Positions 1 to 8,184 of a DNA stretch of 64,000 nucleotides are shown here, one piece after another. The notes under the pieces are model-generated. The model made no database searches. It was given only the letters and a program-made list of their open reading frames with translations, and was not told the origin of the DNA. Location: positions 25,516-89,515 of the forward strand of contig JAOIVP010000001.1 of the NCBI GenBank assembly GCA_028224115.1, written 5' to 3'. A program made the translations under genes and the position numbers. Each line of letters starts with the position of its first letter. The stretch's first letter is position 1. Source of the stretch: Candidatus Pelagibacter sp. (GTDB lineage Bacteria > Pseudomonadota > Alphaproteobacteria > Pelagibacterales > Pelagibacteraceae).

Positions 1-8
1 ACCAGTAA

Positions 9-422
9 TTAAAATTTAGTAATTTTACTTTCTAAAGACATTAAATTTAATTCAACTTTTAACTTGGGAAATCTTTTTTTGATTTCTTTTTTTAGCTTAG
101 AAAATGAGTCTTCATGAATTTTTTTTTCATTTGTAACGTTAAATTCTTTTTTTCCATTTGCTATTTTTGCAGCTCCACAATCTTTATGATTAATCACAAT
201 CAATTTTTCTATTTTATGTAATTGAATAGAAGTAGCTAAATTATTATAAAATGTTTTGTGCCATTGTTTAAATTTGTTGTGTGTAACTCCTACAGCTGCA
301 CCTGCAATTGTAAAAGCACTATATTTACCCGTTAATTTTTTTTTCTTTAAATAATTATAAACTAAATGTTGAAATCTTGGGTCCATACAAGATAGCACCA
401 TTGCTTTATATTTTGATTTCAT
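9..422 (-). CDS. Short beta-carbonic-anhydrase-like protein
   Basis: The 137-residue protein carries the zinc-site layout of beta-class carbonic anhydrases: Cys12 with the Asp14/Arg16 dyad in the motif SCMDPR, and His79-x-x-Cys82 in the motif NHKDCGA. Known family members hydrate CO2 to bicarbonate in the cytoplasm. At 137 aa it is clearly shorter than the usual 190-220 aa, lacking much of the N-terminal and C-terminal helices, so it may be a carbonic-anhydrase-fold protein with a different role. Its start codon touches the last base of the SOUL-protein gene upstream (position 422), so the two are probably co-transcribed on the minus strand. Ligands are seen directly; enzyme activity is inferred. 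Confidence 0.75.
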   Translation of the reverse strand: MKSKYKAMVLSCMDPRFQHLVYNYLKKKKLTGKYSAFTIAGAAVGVTHNKFKQWHKTFYNNLATSIQLHKIEKLIVINHKDCGAAKIANGKKEFNVTNEKKIHEDSFSKLKKEIKKRFPKLKVELNLMSLESKITKF

Positions 423-988
423 TAATTTATCTCAACCTTAAACATTGCTTCATTTCTTCTGTTCATTGGAAGGGTAAACGGACTGTCATATGTTGCTCTA
501 ATAGGTAAGCTTATAATTGATATATTATTTTTTTTTAATTCCTTTTCTAAAATTTGTTTGTGTTTTAAGAAATTATTATCTGATGCTCGCCCAGAATATC
601 TTAACACAGCATAATATCCTCCTTCGATGTTAATAATTTTTACATCTTCCCTAAGTGGATTTGGCACATTTTCAGAATTAAATTTTGAAGGTAAATAAAA
701 TTGCATAGTCATATTACCTTTTTTTTCAACTTGAGTAACTGGTGTTGTCATTGCAATTTTTTCTTGAGTTTCGTTTCTACCAGATATGTAGTTAAATAAT
801 TTTCTAAAATTACTATCTATGCCAGCTCTAGAAGTTTCTACAGCTAAACGATCTGAATATTTTCTAATCTCATATACTTCATTTTTATCAATGATCTCAT
901 ATTTTGCTTCCTCATTAGCCATAACTTTAGAATACTGAAGAATAAATAAAGTACAAAATATAAGAATTAATGATTTTTTTAACATCAT
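422..988 (-). CDS. SOUL-family haem-binding protein, exported
   Basis: A hydrophobic N-terminus (about residues 3-24, ending near VMA) looks like a signal peptide, so the 188-aa protein probably acts in the periplasm. The mature part matches the SOUL/HBP family: the Y-E-I-R-x-Y start of the first strand (near residues 39-44), the segment KIAMTTPV near residue 77, and the late RYSGRASD motif. SOUL proteins bind haem or related tetrapyrroles; the physiological role in bacteria is unclear. It overlaps the carbonic-anhydrase-like gene by one base and follows the upstream gene by 3 bp, a tight minus-strand operon. Met1 or Met2 could be the start. Confidence 0.85.
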   Translation of the reverse strand: MMLKKSLILIFCTLFILQYSKVMANEEAKYEIIDKNEVYEIRKYSDRLAVETSRAGIDSNFRKLFNYISGRNETQEKIAMTTPVTQVEKKGNMTMQFYLPSKFNSENVPNPLREDVKIINIEGGYYAVLRYSGRASDNNFLKHKQILEKELKKNNISIISLPIRATYDSPFTLPMNRRNEAMFKVEIN

Positions 989-991
989 GAA

Positions 992-1546
992 TTACAAGAC
1001 TTTATATTCAAAATTTTGTGTAGTTTCATTAATTTGAATTAACTTAGCTCCATTTCTTTCATGGAATTTAGTTGCCATATCAGTAAGTGGGGAAAGTGTA
1101 ACTAATCTATTTAAATGATTAGATTTTTTGATCTTTTTAAACACTTCTTTTACTATTAATTTTCCACCACCCTTCTTTTTTGACCATACAGTATAAGCAA
1201 TTGCTATTTGACCACCAGATTGGTCTCTCATAGCAGTTTGCAAAAATGCATCAGTACTTAATTTTTCCAATTCATCCACACTTTTTGGAACTTTATTAGT
1301 GTAAGCAAAACACATAACAGCATGAATTTCACCTAGGTATTCAACACCATATATTTTTCTACCATATCCAGTTCTAAAATTGTTATCTAGTTCTGGTCTT
1401 ACAGGATCTTCTTCAATATTACATTCTTTAAGCTCAACAAGTTTAGCACCTTTAACCCAGCCAAAAAAGTTATCAATATTTTTACTTAATACTTGTCTAT
1501 TTTTTCTTAGTCTTGCTTTAATTCTTGGATTAAATTTTTTTTTCAT
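992..1546 (-). CDS. GNAT-like protein of unknown substrate
   Basis: This 184-aa protein has a very basic N-terminus (KKKFNPRIKARLRKNR) and a C-terminal half that reads like a GNAT acetyltransferase fold: a strand with IAIAYTVW near residue 115, a glycine-rich KKKGGGKLIVKEVFKK stretch that could be the acyl-CoA loop and helix, and the typical last motif MATKFHERNGAKLI. I do not recognise a specific family, and no substrate can be assigned. It lies 3 bp upstream of the SOUL gene on the same strand and is probably the first gene of that small operon. GNAT assignment is an inference from motif order only. Confidence 0.5.
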   Translation of the reverse strand: MKKKFNPRIKARLRKNRQVLSKNIDNFFGWVKGAKLVELKECNIEEDPVRPELDNNFRTGYGRKIYGVEYLGEIHAVMCFAYTNKVPKSVDELEKLSTDAFLQTAMRDQSGGQIAIAYTVWSKKKGGGKLIVKEVFKKIKKSNHLNRLVTLSPLTDMATKFHERNGAKLIQINETTQNFEYKVL

Positions 1547-1600
1547 ATCTTAACTGGTTTTATCTTAACATTTATTAAAAATTAAAGGTTTGTAAATAAA

Positions 1601-2347
1601 TCATATCAGATAATCATACAAAAGCTTTGTGCTAGTTACAAAAATTAAAGCATATATAAAATTATAAAATAATTTTTCTTCTATAATTTTAAGTAATTTA
1701 TATCCAATTATTATACCTAATAAAGCAACTGGAAATAATAATGCTGACTGCTTAAACGATTCAAAATTTGTCATAGATAAATTAATATATAAAGGAAGTT
1801 TAATTAAATTTACAAAAGTAAAAAAAAATATTCTTGTACCTACATAAATTTCTTTTTTCATTCTAAGTGGAAGTAAATAAAGACTAGTCGGAGTTCCACC
1901 AGCATGAACACAAAAACTTGTAAAACCTGCAACTGTGGAACAAATTCCACCTTTAAAGAAATTTTTTTCTGATTTAGTTTCTTTATTTTTTTTAAAAAAG
2001 AAATAATGCCCAGCAAATAAAAATCCCATTAAACCAATAATAAATTTTAATAAATCTTCAGAAAAATATGAAAAAGTTAATGAACCAATAATTATACCAA
2101 TAGCAGCAAACGGAACCATTAATTTTAAAGTTCCCAAATCAAATTCTTTTCTATATTTGTAAACTGCAATAAAATCTGAAAATATTAAGATTGGTAAAAT
2201 AATTCCTAAGGCTTGATTTAACGGCATCACTATTGTCATTAATGGAACGGAAATTAAGGTCATAGAGCCACCCAAGCCTGATTTTGCAATTCCGTATAAA
2301 ATTATTGCCGGTATAACTGTTAAGAAAAATATTAGATTTATTTCCAT
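1601..2347 (-). CDS. TauE/SafE-family membrane transporter
   Basis: The 248-aa protein has about eight hydrophobic segments arranged as two repeats, with the family-typical glycine-rich first helix (KSGLGGSMTLISVP) and the second-repeat motif with FCVHAGGTP near residue 150. TauE/SafE proteins are inner-membrane exporters or importers of small organosulfur or organic anions (sulfite, sulfoacetate, others). No sulfonate-catabolism genes are next to it, so the substrate is open. Its start overlaps the stop of the small GNAT gene upstream by 10 bp, which implies translational coupling. Confidence 0.8.
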   Translation of the reverse strand: MEINLIFFLTVIPAIILYGIAKSGLGGSMTLISVPLMTIVMPLNQALGIILPILIFSDFIAVYKYRKEFDLGTLKLMVPFAAIGIIIGSLTFSYFSEDLLKFIIGLMGFLFAGHYFFFKKNKETKSEKNFFKGGICSTVAGFTSFCVHAGGTPTSLYLLPLRMKKEIYVGTRIFFFTFVNLIKLPLYINLSMTNFESFKQSALLFPVALLGIIIGYKLLKIIEEKLFYNFIYALIFVTSTKLLYDYLI

Positions 2348-2607
2348 TTATTAAGAGAGTTGAGTAATTTTGAACCTAGTGGACTAATTGGTTCCTGAAG
2401 TACAATTTCTTTTCCAGTTTTTTGTTTTACTAGTTGTAATAATTTAGTTGCTAATCCTTGTTTTCTAAAAATTGGATTAACAAAAATATATTCTACTTCA
2501 CCTTTCTTGTTAAATCTAACAAATCCAAGTGTTGTATTTTCATTTTTGTATGTGAATACACCGTCAGCCTCATCCAATATATAATTTGAAAAATCAATGC
2601 TGTTCAT
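2338..2607 (-). CDS. Minimal GNAT N-acetyltransferase (YjdJ-like)
   Basis: At 89 aa this is a minimal GNAT-fold protein: the beta hairpin TLGFVRF...EVEYIFVNP, then the acetyl-CoA-binding motif FRKQGLATKLLQL (a version of Q/RxxGxG/A) around residues 46-58. Such small GNATs occur widely and are of unknown substrate. It shares 10 bp with the TauE-like gene downstream, and a 54-codon membrane-protein gene ends 5 bp upstream of its start, so all three are probably one transcript. Confidence 0.7.
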   Translation of the reverse strand: MNSIDFSNYILDEADGVFTYKNENTTLGFVRFNKKGEVEYIFVNPIFRKQGLATKLLQLVKQKTGKEIVLQEPISPLGSKLLNSLNKWK

Positions 2608-2612
2608 AAATC

Positions 2613-2777
2613 TTAGTAATTTAGAAGAAGAATTATGATACCAATAGCGACGATTATAGAAGTTAAGACTATATAATTAAGCTTAATTTTAAATCTTTTT
2701 AGAAAATATTCAGTAATTTTTTCCCAAAACAAGACAATTAAAAAAATTATAATTGCAGGTAAAATATATTTTATCAT
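2613..2777 (-). CDS. Small two-helix membrane protein (54 aa)
   Basis: An open frame of 54 codons fills the gap between the XRE regulator gene and the small GNAT gene. It starts MIKYILPAIIIFLIVLFW and has two hydrophobic segments (about residues 4-18 and 36-52) separated by a basic stretch (EYFLKRFKIKLN), as expected for a small inner-membrane protein with a cytoplasmic loop. The start is 3 bp from the regulator's stop and its end is 5 bp from the next start, so spacing fits a coding gene in a streamlined genome. No family is recognised; function is unknown. Confidence 0.5.
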   Translation of the reverse strand: MIKYILPAIIIFLIVLFWEKITEYFLKRFKIKLNYIVLTSIIVAIGIIILLLNY

Positions 2778-2780
2778 ATT

Positions 2781-4214
2781 TTAAGAATTATTATCACTTA
2801 CGTAAACTGAAACACCTCTAGTATTCAAGTCTACATCAAACTTTTTATGTAATGGCGGAAAGGCCCTTTGTGAACAATCTAATCTGTCACATGTTCTACA
2901 GGAAACACCAATTGGAATCTCAGTTGATTTATCGTTAATATTAACATTTTCTGTATAAACGAAATCTTTTGCATACTTAGCTTCACATCCAAGTCCTATT
3001 GATAAAATACTTTTTGCTTGGCCAAATCTTCCAATGCCTTTTTCAACTGTTCTTGCAATACAAACATATTTTTCACCATTGGTCATTTTACTCACTGCAG
3101 CTTGAATAACACCTGGTCTAGTTAATGCAGAATAAACATTCCATCTTGGACAGGCCCCACCATAACGAGGAATATCAATTCCTGATAATGAAAATCTTTT
3201 TGATATATTTCCTGCCATATCTACTCTTAAAAAATGAAATGGAATTCCTGGAAGTTTTGGATCTTGTAAACATGTAACTCTGTGCGTTACTTGTTCAAAG
3301 GATGTTGCAAATGTATTTTGTAATAGTTCTAAATCGTATTTAAGTTTTTTACATTCTGAATGAAATAATTTATATGGCATTAATATTGCTGCTCCACAAT
3401 AATTTAACAAAGCTACTTTTGTTAATTTTTTAGACTCTTCAGATGGAAAGCTAAACGTTGACAAATATTTATCAATTTCTTTACTGGCTCCTTCTTGTGC
3501 TATTTGCGCTGCTGCATGTAATTTTTTTGTCTCTAAAGAACTATAGTCACTTAAAAAAAGTTCTTTTTTATTTTTGTTATAAATTTTTGAGAAAGGTTTA
3601 CTCTCTTCAGGTATTACATCTAAAACTTTAATAGAGTATTCAGATTTTAAATAATCACATAATGCAATATATCTTGTACGATTATTTTTTTGAATCTTTT
3701 CAAAAACTTTGTTTGCAAATTCTTCTAATTTAGGAAAATAATTTTTATTTACTTGTAAAAAATCAGAAATAACCTCTCCAGGAAAAGAGTTTTTTCTATT
3801 ATCAACTATTTTTCCTGATATCTTTTCAATTTTATTAATTAATTCATGGTCTTTTTTTTTTAAAATATCTCCAAGTCTTACAATCGCCTTGCCAATTTTA
3901 GGATTTGTACTAACTAAATCTTTAACTTCTGGACCCAAAATATCTAAATCCTCAAACAAACTGTCATCAAGGATTTCAGATATTGTATTTTGTAAGTTGA
4001 TATCGGTTTTTGATGTTAGATCAGATAAATTGATATTTAATTTTTCACAGACCAATAAAAGCAAATCCCCATCAATTTTTCTTTTACCGCTCTCTATCAA
4101 ATTAAGGTAACTTGGTGAAATGCCTAAATCTTCAGCTAATTTGTTAGCTTGAAGCCCTAATTGTCTTCTAAATGACTTGATTTTTGGTCCTATTTTTAAA
4201 TCTAATTGACTCAT
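2781..4214 (-). CDS. XRE-family regulator of the ScfR/RamB/PccR type
   Basis: This 477-aa protein has the full architecture of short-chain fatty-acid/carboxylate regulators: an N-terminal XRE helix-turn-helix (about residues 8-66, with the motif LGISPSYLNLIESGKR), an IrrE-like middle domain (about 160-290), and a C-terminal domain with a conserved cysteine cluster, Cys439, Cys442 and Cys447, in SCRTCDRLDCSQRAFPPL. Relatives such as RamB in Corynebacterium and PccR in Rhodobacter control glyoxylate-shunt or propionate genes and bind TTTGCAAA-like boxes. It is divergent from aceA, and tandem TTTGTAAA boxes lie 9-25 bp upstream of its own start, so it likely regulates both itself and isocitrate lyase. 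Family assignment is strong; target assignment is inferred from position. Confidence 0.85.
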   Translation of the reverse strand: MSQLDLKIGPKIKSFRRQLGLQANKLAEDLGISPSYLNLIESGKRKIDGDLLLLVCEKLNINLSDLTSKTDINLQNTISEILDDSLFEDLDILGPEVKDLVSTNPKIGKAIVRLGDILKKKDHELINKIEKISGKIVDNRKNSFPGEVISDFLQVNKNYFPKLEEFANKVFEKIQKNNRTRYIALCDYLKSEYSIKVLDVIPEESKPFSKIYNKNKKELFLSDYSSLETKKLHAAAQIAQEGASKEIDKYLSTFSFPSEESKKLTKVALLNYCGAAILMPYKLFHSECKKLKYDLELLQNTFATSFEQVTHRVTCLQDPKLPGIPFHFLRVDMAGNISKRFSLSGIDIPRYGGACPRWNVYSALTRPGVIQAAVSKMTNGEKYVCIARTVEKGIGRFGQAKSILSIGLGCEAKYAKDFVYTENVNINDKSTEIPIGVSCRTCDRLDCSQRAFPPLHKKFDVDLNTRGVSVYVSDNNS

Positions 4215-4222
4215 ATTTGCTA

Positions 4223-4239
4223 TTTGTAAATTTTGTAAA
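4223..4239. promoter_or_regulatory. Tandem TTTGTAAA boxes near the regulator start
   Basis: Two direct copies of TTTGTAAA lie at 4223-4230 and 4232-4239, one base apart. Inverted copies TTTACAA follow at 4246-4252 and 4266-4272. The boxes sit immediately upstream of the XRE regulator start at 4214. ScfR-type regulators bind closely similar TTTGCAAA repeats, so this is a candidate autoregulatory operator. Confidence 0.55.
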
Positions 4240-4295
4240 TTTATATTTACAATTTTTTTCTTTGATTTACAAGGGTTTTAACGAATTTAGTAGAT

Positions 4296-4312
4296 ATTGT
4301 AAATTTTGTAAA
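4296..4312. promoter_or_regulatory. Tandem TTGTAAA boxes upstream of the aceA side
   Basis: The pair ATTGTAAA (4296-4303) and TTTGTAAA (4305-4312) has the same one-base spacing as the pair at 4223-4239. It ends 13 bases before the 53-codon gene that precedes aceA. The repeat of the same paired box on both sides of the divergent region suggests one regulator controls both directions. Confidence 0.55.
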
Positions 4313-4325
4313 TTATAAAATTTAT

Positions 4326-4487
4326 ATGAATAAAAACTTAAAAAATAGCGAAAATGAAGCTCAAATCATAAAAAAAGAGGATTTTGATCAGCACAACAGT
4401 AGAGGTATCTACATGAGAGATGATCATTGTGATTGGGGTTCTAGTGGAATGAATGACCTTATTAAGTCTCTAGACGATAATAATTAA
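4326..4487 (+). CDS. Small acidic/polar protein upstream of aceA (53 aa)
   Basis: A 53-codon open frame lies between the tandem operator boxes and isocitrate lyase. It begins MNKNLKNSENEAQ and contains a distinctive polar core, RGIYMRDDHCDWGSSGMND, followed by an acidic tail. There is no signal peptide or membrane segment. The biased, ordered sequence and its position 56 bp before aceA make it a likely real small cytoplasmic protein co-regulated with aceA. No family is recognised and no function is proposed. Confidence 0.5.
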   Translation: MNKNLKNSENEAQIIKKEDFDQHNSRGIYMRDDHCDWGSSGMNDLIKSLDDNN

Positions 4488-4543
4488 TTCTTTTCTACTA
4501 ATTCAATTTTCTTAAAACTACTAACATCATAGGACTACCATTA

Positions 4544-5818
4544 ATGAGTGCAGAAAATATCTCATACGATCTTAAAAGATTTGCAGGAATAAAACGTGAT
4601 TATACAGACGATGAAGTTGAGCGTCTTCGAGGTTCAATAAAAATTGAGTACTCTATGTGCAAAAATCAATCACAAAAGTTATGGAATTTATTAAATTCAG
4701 AGTCTTATGTTAATACACTTGGGTCATTATCTGGTAACCAAGCAGTTCAACATGCTAAAGCAGGATTAAAAGCAATTTATCTTAGTGGATGGCAAGTAGC
4801 TGCTGATGCGAACACCGCAGGTGAAATGTACCCTGATCAATCTTTATATCCATATGATAGTGCACCAAAATTAGTTGAAACTATGAATAATTCTTTAGTA
4901 AGAGCTGATCAAATTCAACATATGGAACTTCAAGATGGCGATATGAAAAAAGAAAATGCAGTTGATTATATGTTGCCTATTATAGCTGACGGTGAAGCAG
5001 GATTTGGTGGACCCTTAAACGTATTTGAATTAACTAAAAAATTTATAAGAGCTGGTGCAGCAGGAGTTCACTTTGAAGATCAACTAGCTAGTGAAAAAAA
5101 ATGTGGTCATATGGGAGGTAAGGTTTTAGTCCCTACTGGAACAATGGTTAAAAATTTAAAGTCAGCAAGGCTTGCTGCAGACATTGCTGAAGTACCTTTG
5201 ATTATTTTAGCTAGAACTGATGCTAATGCTGCAAAATTAATTACTAATGATTTTGATGAAAATGATAAACCATTTTTAACTGGTGAAAGATCTCCTGAAG
5301 GATTTTTTTATGTCAAAGATGGAATTGAACAAGCTATCTCAAGAGGACTTGCATATGCTCCTTATGCTGACTTAATATGGTGTGAAACAGCTACACCAAA
5401 TCTTGCAGAAGCTAAAAAGTTTGCTGATGCAATACATGAAAAATTTCCTGGTAAATTATTAGCTTACAATTGTTCACCTTCATTTAATTGGAAAAAACAT
5501 TTAAGTGATGATGAGATAGCTTCGTTCCAACAAGAAATTGCTAAGATGGGTTATAAATTTCAATTTATAACATTAGCTGGATTTCACACACAAAACATAG
5601 CTATATTTGAACTTGCAGAAAAATATAAAAAAGAAGGAATGGCTGCTTATTCTAGAATTCAACAACAAGAATTTTCTAGAGAAAAAGATGGTTACACAAG
5701 TGTAAAACACCAAAGAGAAGTTGGTACTTCTTATTTTGATGCCGTTTCAAATACTATTAGCAGTGGTAAAAGCTCTACAACTGCAATGGCAGGTTCAACT
5801 GAATCTGAACAATTTTAA
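4544..5818 (+). CDS. aceA: Isocitrate lyase
   Basis: The 424-aa protein shows the isocitrate-lyase signature KKCGH with catalytic Cys187 (K185-K186-C187-G188-H189), the substrate-loop motif [10 protein letters not shown] (81-90), and the metal-binding segment around ADGEAGFGG (148-156). Isocitrate lyase splits isocitrate into glyoxylate and succinate in the cytoplasm, the first step of the glyoxylate shunt. Length fits the short bacterial form (E. coli about 434 aa). AGGA at 4531-4534 is a plausible ribosome-binding site for this start. An intrinsic terminator follows at 5848-5873. Malate synthase is not in the window. The facing ScfR-type regulator and shared boxes imply carboxylate-responsive control. 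Confidence 0.97.
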   Translation: MSAENISYDLKRFAGIKRDYTDDEVERLRGSIKIEYSMCKNQSQKLWNLLNSESYVNTLGSLSGNQAVQHAKAGLKAIYLSGWQVAADANTAGEMYPDQSLYPYDSAPKLVETMNNSLVRADQIQHMELQDGDMKKENAVDYMLPIIADGEAGFGGPLNVFELTKKFIRAGAAGVHFEDQLASEKKCGHMGGKVLVPTGTMVKNLKSARLAADIAEVPLIILARTDANAAKLITNDFDENDKPFLTGERSPEGFFYVKDGIEQAISRGLAYAPYADLIWCETATPNLAEAKKFADAIHEKFPGKLLAYNCSPSFNWKKHLSDDEIASFQQEIAKMGYKFQFITLAGFHTQNIAIFELAEKYKKEGMAAYSRIQQQEFSREKDGYTSVKHQREVGTSYFDAVSNTISSGKSSTTAMAGSTESEQF

Positions 5819-5847
5819 ATAAAAATAGATTCCCTCTCATTTTTTTT

Positions 5848-5873
5848 AATAGCCCTTAACTGGGCTATTTTTT
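5848..5873 (+). terminator. Intrinsic terminator after aceA
   Basis: An 8-bp stem AATAGCCC/GGGCTATT (5848-5855 with 5862-5869) with a 6-base loop is followed directly by a T run on the plus strand. It lies about 30 bp after the aceA stop codon and separates aceA from the GcvT-like gene. Confidence 0.85.
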
Positions 5874-5910
5874 ATTTGTAATCAATAATTTTGGCTGATA
5901 TGGAACAAAA

Positions 5911-7050
5911 ATGACTAATAAAAATTTTGGTTTTGGCACACAAATTAGAAAATCACCTTATTTCGACTCTACTGTAAAATGGGGCGCTACAGGGTTTTCT
6001 GTTTACAATCATATGTATATTCCAAGAGATTTTGGAAGTCCTGAACAAAACTTTTGGAACTTAATTGAAAAAGCTATTCTTTGTGATGTAGCTGTTGAAA
6101 GACAAGTTGAGATTACTGGACCAGATGCTTACAAATTTACACAATTATTAACACCAAGAGACTTATCAAAACTTGCAATTGGTCAATGCAAGTATGTTTT
6201 AATTACTAATAATGAAGGTGGAATTTTAAACGATCCAGTTTTATTAAGATTAGATGAAAATCATTTTTGGCTATCATTAGCTGACAGTGACGTTTTATTA
6301 TGGGCACAAGGTGTGGCTGTTAATTCAGGTTTAAATGTTCAGATTAAAGAACCTGACGTTTCTCCATTACAACTTCAAGGACCCACATCAGGAGAAATAA
6401 TGATTCAACTTTTTGGACAAGACATTAAGGATTTAAAATATTACTGGTTAAGAGAATATAATTTAGACGGAATTCCTTTAATTGTATCAAGAACTGGCTG
6501 GTCGAGTGAACTTGGTTATGAAATATATTTAAGAGATGGATCTAAAGGAAATGAATTATACGAAAAAATTATAGAAGCTGGGAAAGAACATGGTTTGCAA
6601 CCAGGTCATACATCTTCTATTAGAAGAATAGAAGGTGGAATGCTTTCATATCATGCAGATGCAGATATTAATACAAACCCATTTGAGCTAGGCTTTGATA
6701 GACTGGTAAATTTAGATAGTGATACTAATTTTATTGGAAAAGAAGCCTTAAAAAAAATTAAACACAATGGAATAACAAGAAAGCAGGTTGGTGTTGAAAT
6801 TGACTGTAAACCCTTAAGTGGACCAAATACAACTTTTTGGGAACTTAAAAAAAACAATGTAAATATTGGAAAAGTTACATCTGCAGTCTACTCACCAAGA
6901 CTTAAAAAAAATATTGCTTTAGCGATGGTTTCAGTTGAACAATCTGAAATAGGTAATGAATTAAAAGTAAATACTAACGAAGGTATATTTGATTGTAAAA
7001 TAGTCGAAAAGCCCTTTTATGATCCAAAAAAGAAAATTGTATCCACTTAA
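5911..7050 (+). CDS. GcvT/DmdA-family tetrahydrofolate-dependent enzyme
   Basis: The 379-aa protein has the aminomethyltransferase (GcvT) fold: the N-terminal folate-binding part with VERQVEITGPDA (near residue 60) and TPRDLSKLAIGQCKY, the central GPTSGEIM and GWSSELGYEIYLRDG motifs, and a C-terminal barrel ending near EKPFYDP. Family members move one-carbon units from glycine, dimethylglycine, sarcosine or, in DmdA, DMSP onto tetrahydrofolate. No glycine-cleavage H or P gene is adjacent, so it is probably not the glycine-cleavage T protein. The IRKSPYFDSTVKWGATGFSVYNHMY-type opening resembles DmdA relatives, but I cannot distinguish true DMSP demethylase from a paralogue by reading alone. 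Confidence 0.75.
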   Translation: MTNKNFGFGTQIRKSPYFDSTVKWGATGFSVYNHMYIPRDFGSPEQNFWNLIEKAILCDVAVERQVEITGPDAYKFTQLLTPRDLSKLAIGQCKYVLITNNEGGILNDPVLLRLDENHFWLSLADSDVLLWAQGVAVNSGLNVQIKEPDVSPLQLQGPTSGEIMIQLFGQDIKDLKYYWLREYNLDGIPLIVSRTGWSSELGYEIYLRDGSKGNELYEKIIEAGKEHGLQPGHTSSIRRIEGGMLSYHADADINTNPFELGFDRLVNLDSDTNFIGKEALKKIKHNGITRKQVGVEIDCKPLSGPNTTFWELKKNNVNIGKVTSAVYSPRLKKNIALAMVSVEQSEIGNELKVNTNEGIFDCKIVEKPFYDPKKKIVST

Positions 7051-7071
7051 CTGATAATATAAAAAGATTAC

Positions 7072-8175
7072 ATGAGTAATCAAAATTTAGCACAACAACT
7101 AAATATTTTATTAGAAAAAAACTTATTTAAAGACTCATTAGAACTTTTAGAAATAAATTTAAAAAAAAATCCACTATTAAATAAAAACTCTGACTTTCTT
7201 AACATCTATGGTCTCATTCAACTAAGCCTAAAAGATTGGGAACAAGCTATAAGATATTTTAAAAAAGCCACTGAAATAGATATTAATTTTAGACCTGCAT
7301 ACTTCAATCTTGGATTAGCCTATTATGATTTAGGAGATCTAAATAATGCCTATAAAGCCTTTTGTAAAGTTTTAGAAATTGAAAAAACTAATAAGCGAGC
7401 ACAAGAAAATATTATTAAAATTTTACATTGTATAAAAATTAACAATACTAATGGTAATAATTTAGTAAATGCAAATAATGAACTACAAGAATTAGAGTTT
7501 AATTTTGATATATCAAAAAAAATTACAAATCAAAAAATACTTGCTATTTTAGATAATTCTAAATCAATTACTTCAAAATATATTTCTGATTTTACTTTTA
7601 GAGAACATCAATTATTTTTTCACAATCAACAAGATTTAAATTGTGAGAGACATTTTAGAATTTTTAGACAGCAAAATACTATTTCTAATAAATGTTTTAG
7701 TTGTTACAAAGTTATTATAAAGCTTTTTGACGTAAATGACTTAATTAGATTATCTTTCATTTTTAATAATTTTGATTTTTTAGATAATTTTGAGATGAAA
7801 TGTAGGGTTGATTTGGAAAATAAAATTTATAGAGGTTATATTTATTGCTCATCAATAGCTGATCTTGATTTGGTAACTAACAAAATTAAATCACTATTAT
7901 TAATTAATTTTGACAATAATTATGAATTAGAAACTAGAAGAGGCTGTTCTGAATACCTAAAAAGTTTTCCTGAATTTAAAAATATTAACAATGACCCAAA
8001 AAAAATGTTTCAATACCCAGAAAATTGGACAAAAAATGAAGAGTTAGTAGACAGCCAAACTTATAAAAATGGCTTGCCTATTATTCGAAATGCACAAAAA
8101 CCTTTAAAAGGTATGACTTTAAATTATTTTTTAATAATGAATAATTGGATAAATATTTCTAAAGAGATGAAATAA
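7072..8175 (+). CDS. TPR protein with unrecognised C-terminal domain
   Basis: Residues about 10-120 form at least three tetratricopeptide repeats; the clearest are WEQAIRYFKKATEIDINFRP and AYFNLGLAYYDLGDLNNAYK. TPR arrays mediate protein-protein contacts. The remaining 250 residues are asparagine-, phenylalanine- and cysteine-rich (motif KCFSCYKV near residue 206) and match no family I recognise; the tail contains FQYPENW and KPLKGMTLNYF. No signal peptide or membrane segment is evident. It follows the GcvT-like gene by 21 bp and may be co-transcribed. It converges with the ABC exporter operon 9 bp downstream. Confidence 0.6.
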   Translation: MSNQNLAQQLNILLEKNLFKDSLELLEINLKKNPLLNKNSDFLNIYGLIQLSLKDWEQAIRYFKKATEIDINFRPAYFNLGLAYYDLGDLNNAYKAFCKVLEIEKTNKRAQENIIKILHCIKINNTNGNNLVNANNELQELEFNFDISKKITNQKILAILDNSKSITSKYISDFTFREHQLFFHNQQDLNCERHFRIFRQQNTISNKCFSCYKVIIKLFDVNDLIRLSFIFNNFDFLDNFEMKCRVDLENKIYRGYIYCSSIADLDLVTNKIKSLLLINFDNNYELETRRGCSEYLKSFPEFKNINNDPKKMFQYPENWTKNEELVDSQTYKNGLPIIRNAQKPLKGMTLNYFLIMNNWINISKEMK

Positions 8176-8184
8176 TTCTAGCTG

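Noticed and set aside
5911..7050. Glycine-cleavage T protein or a definite DMSP demethylase (dmdA)
   Set aside because: No gcvH or gcvP is adjacent, so gcvT is unlikely; diagnostic residues for DmdA could not be verified by eye, so the symbol dmdA was not assigned.
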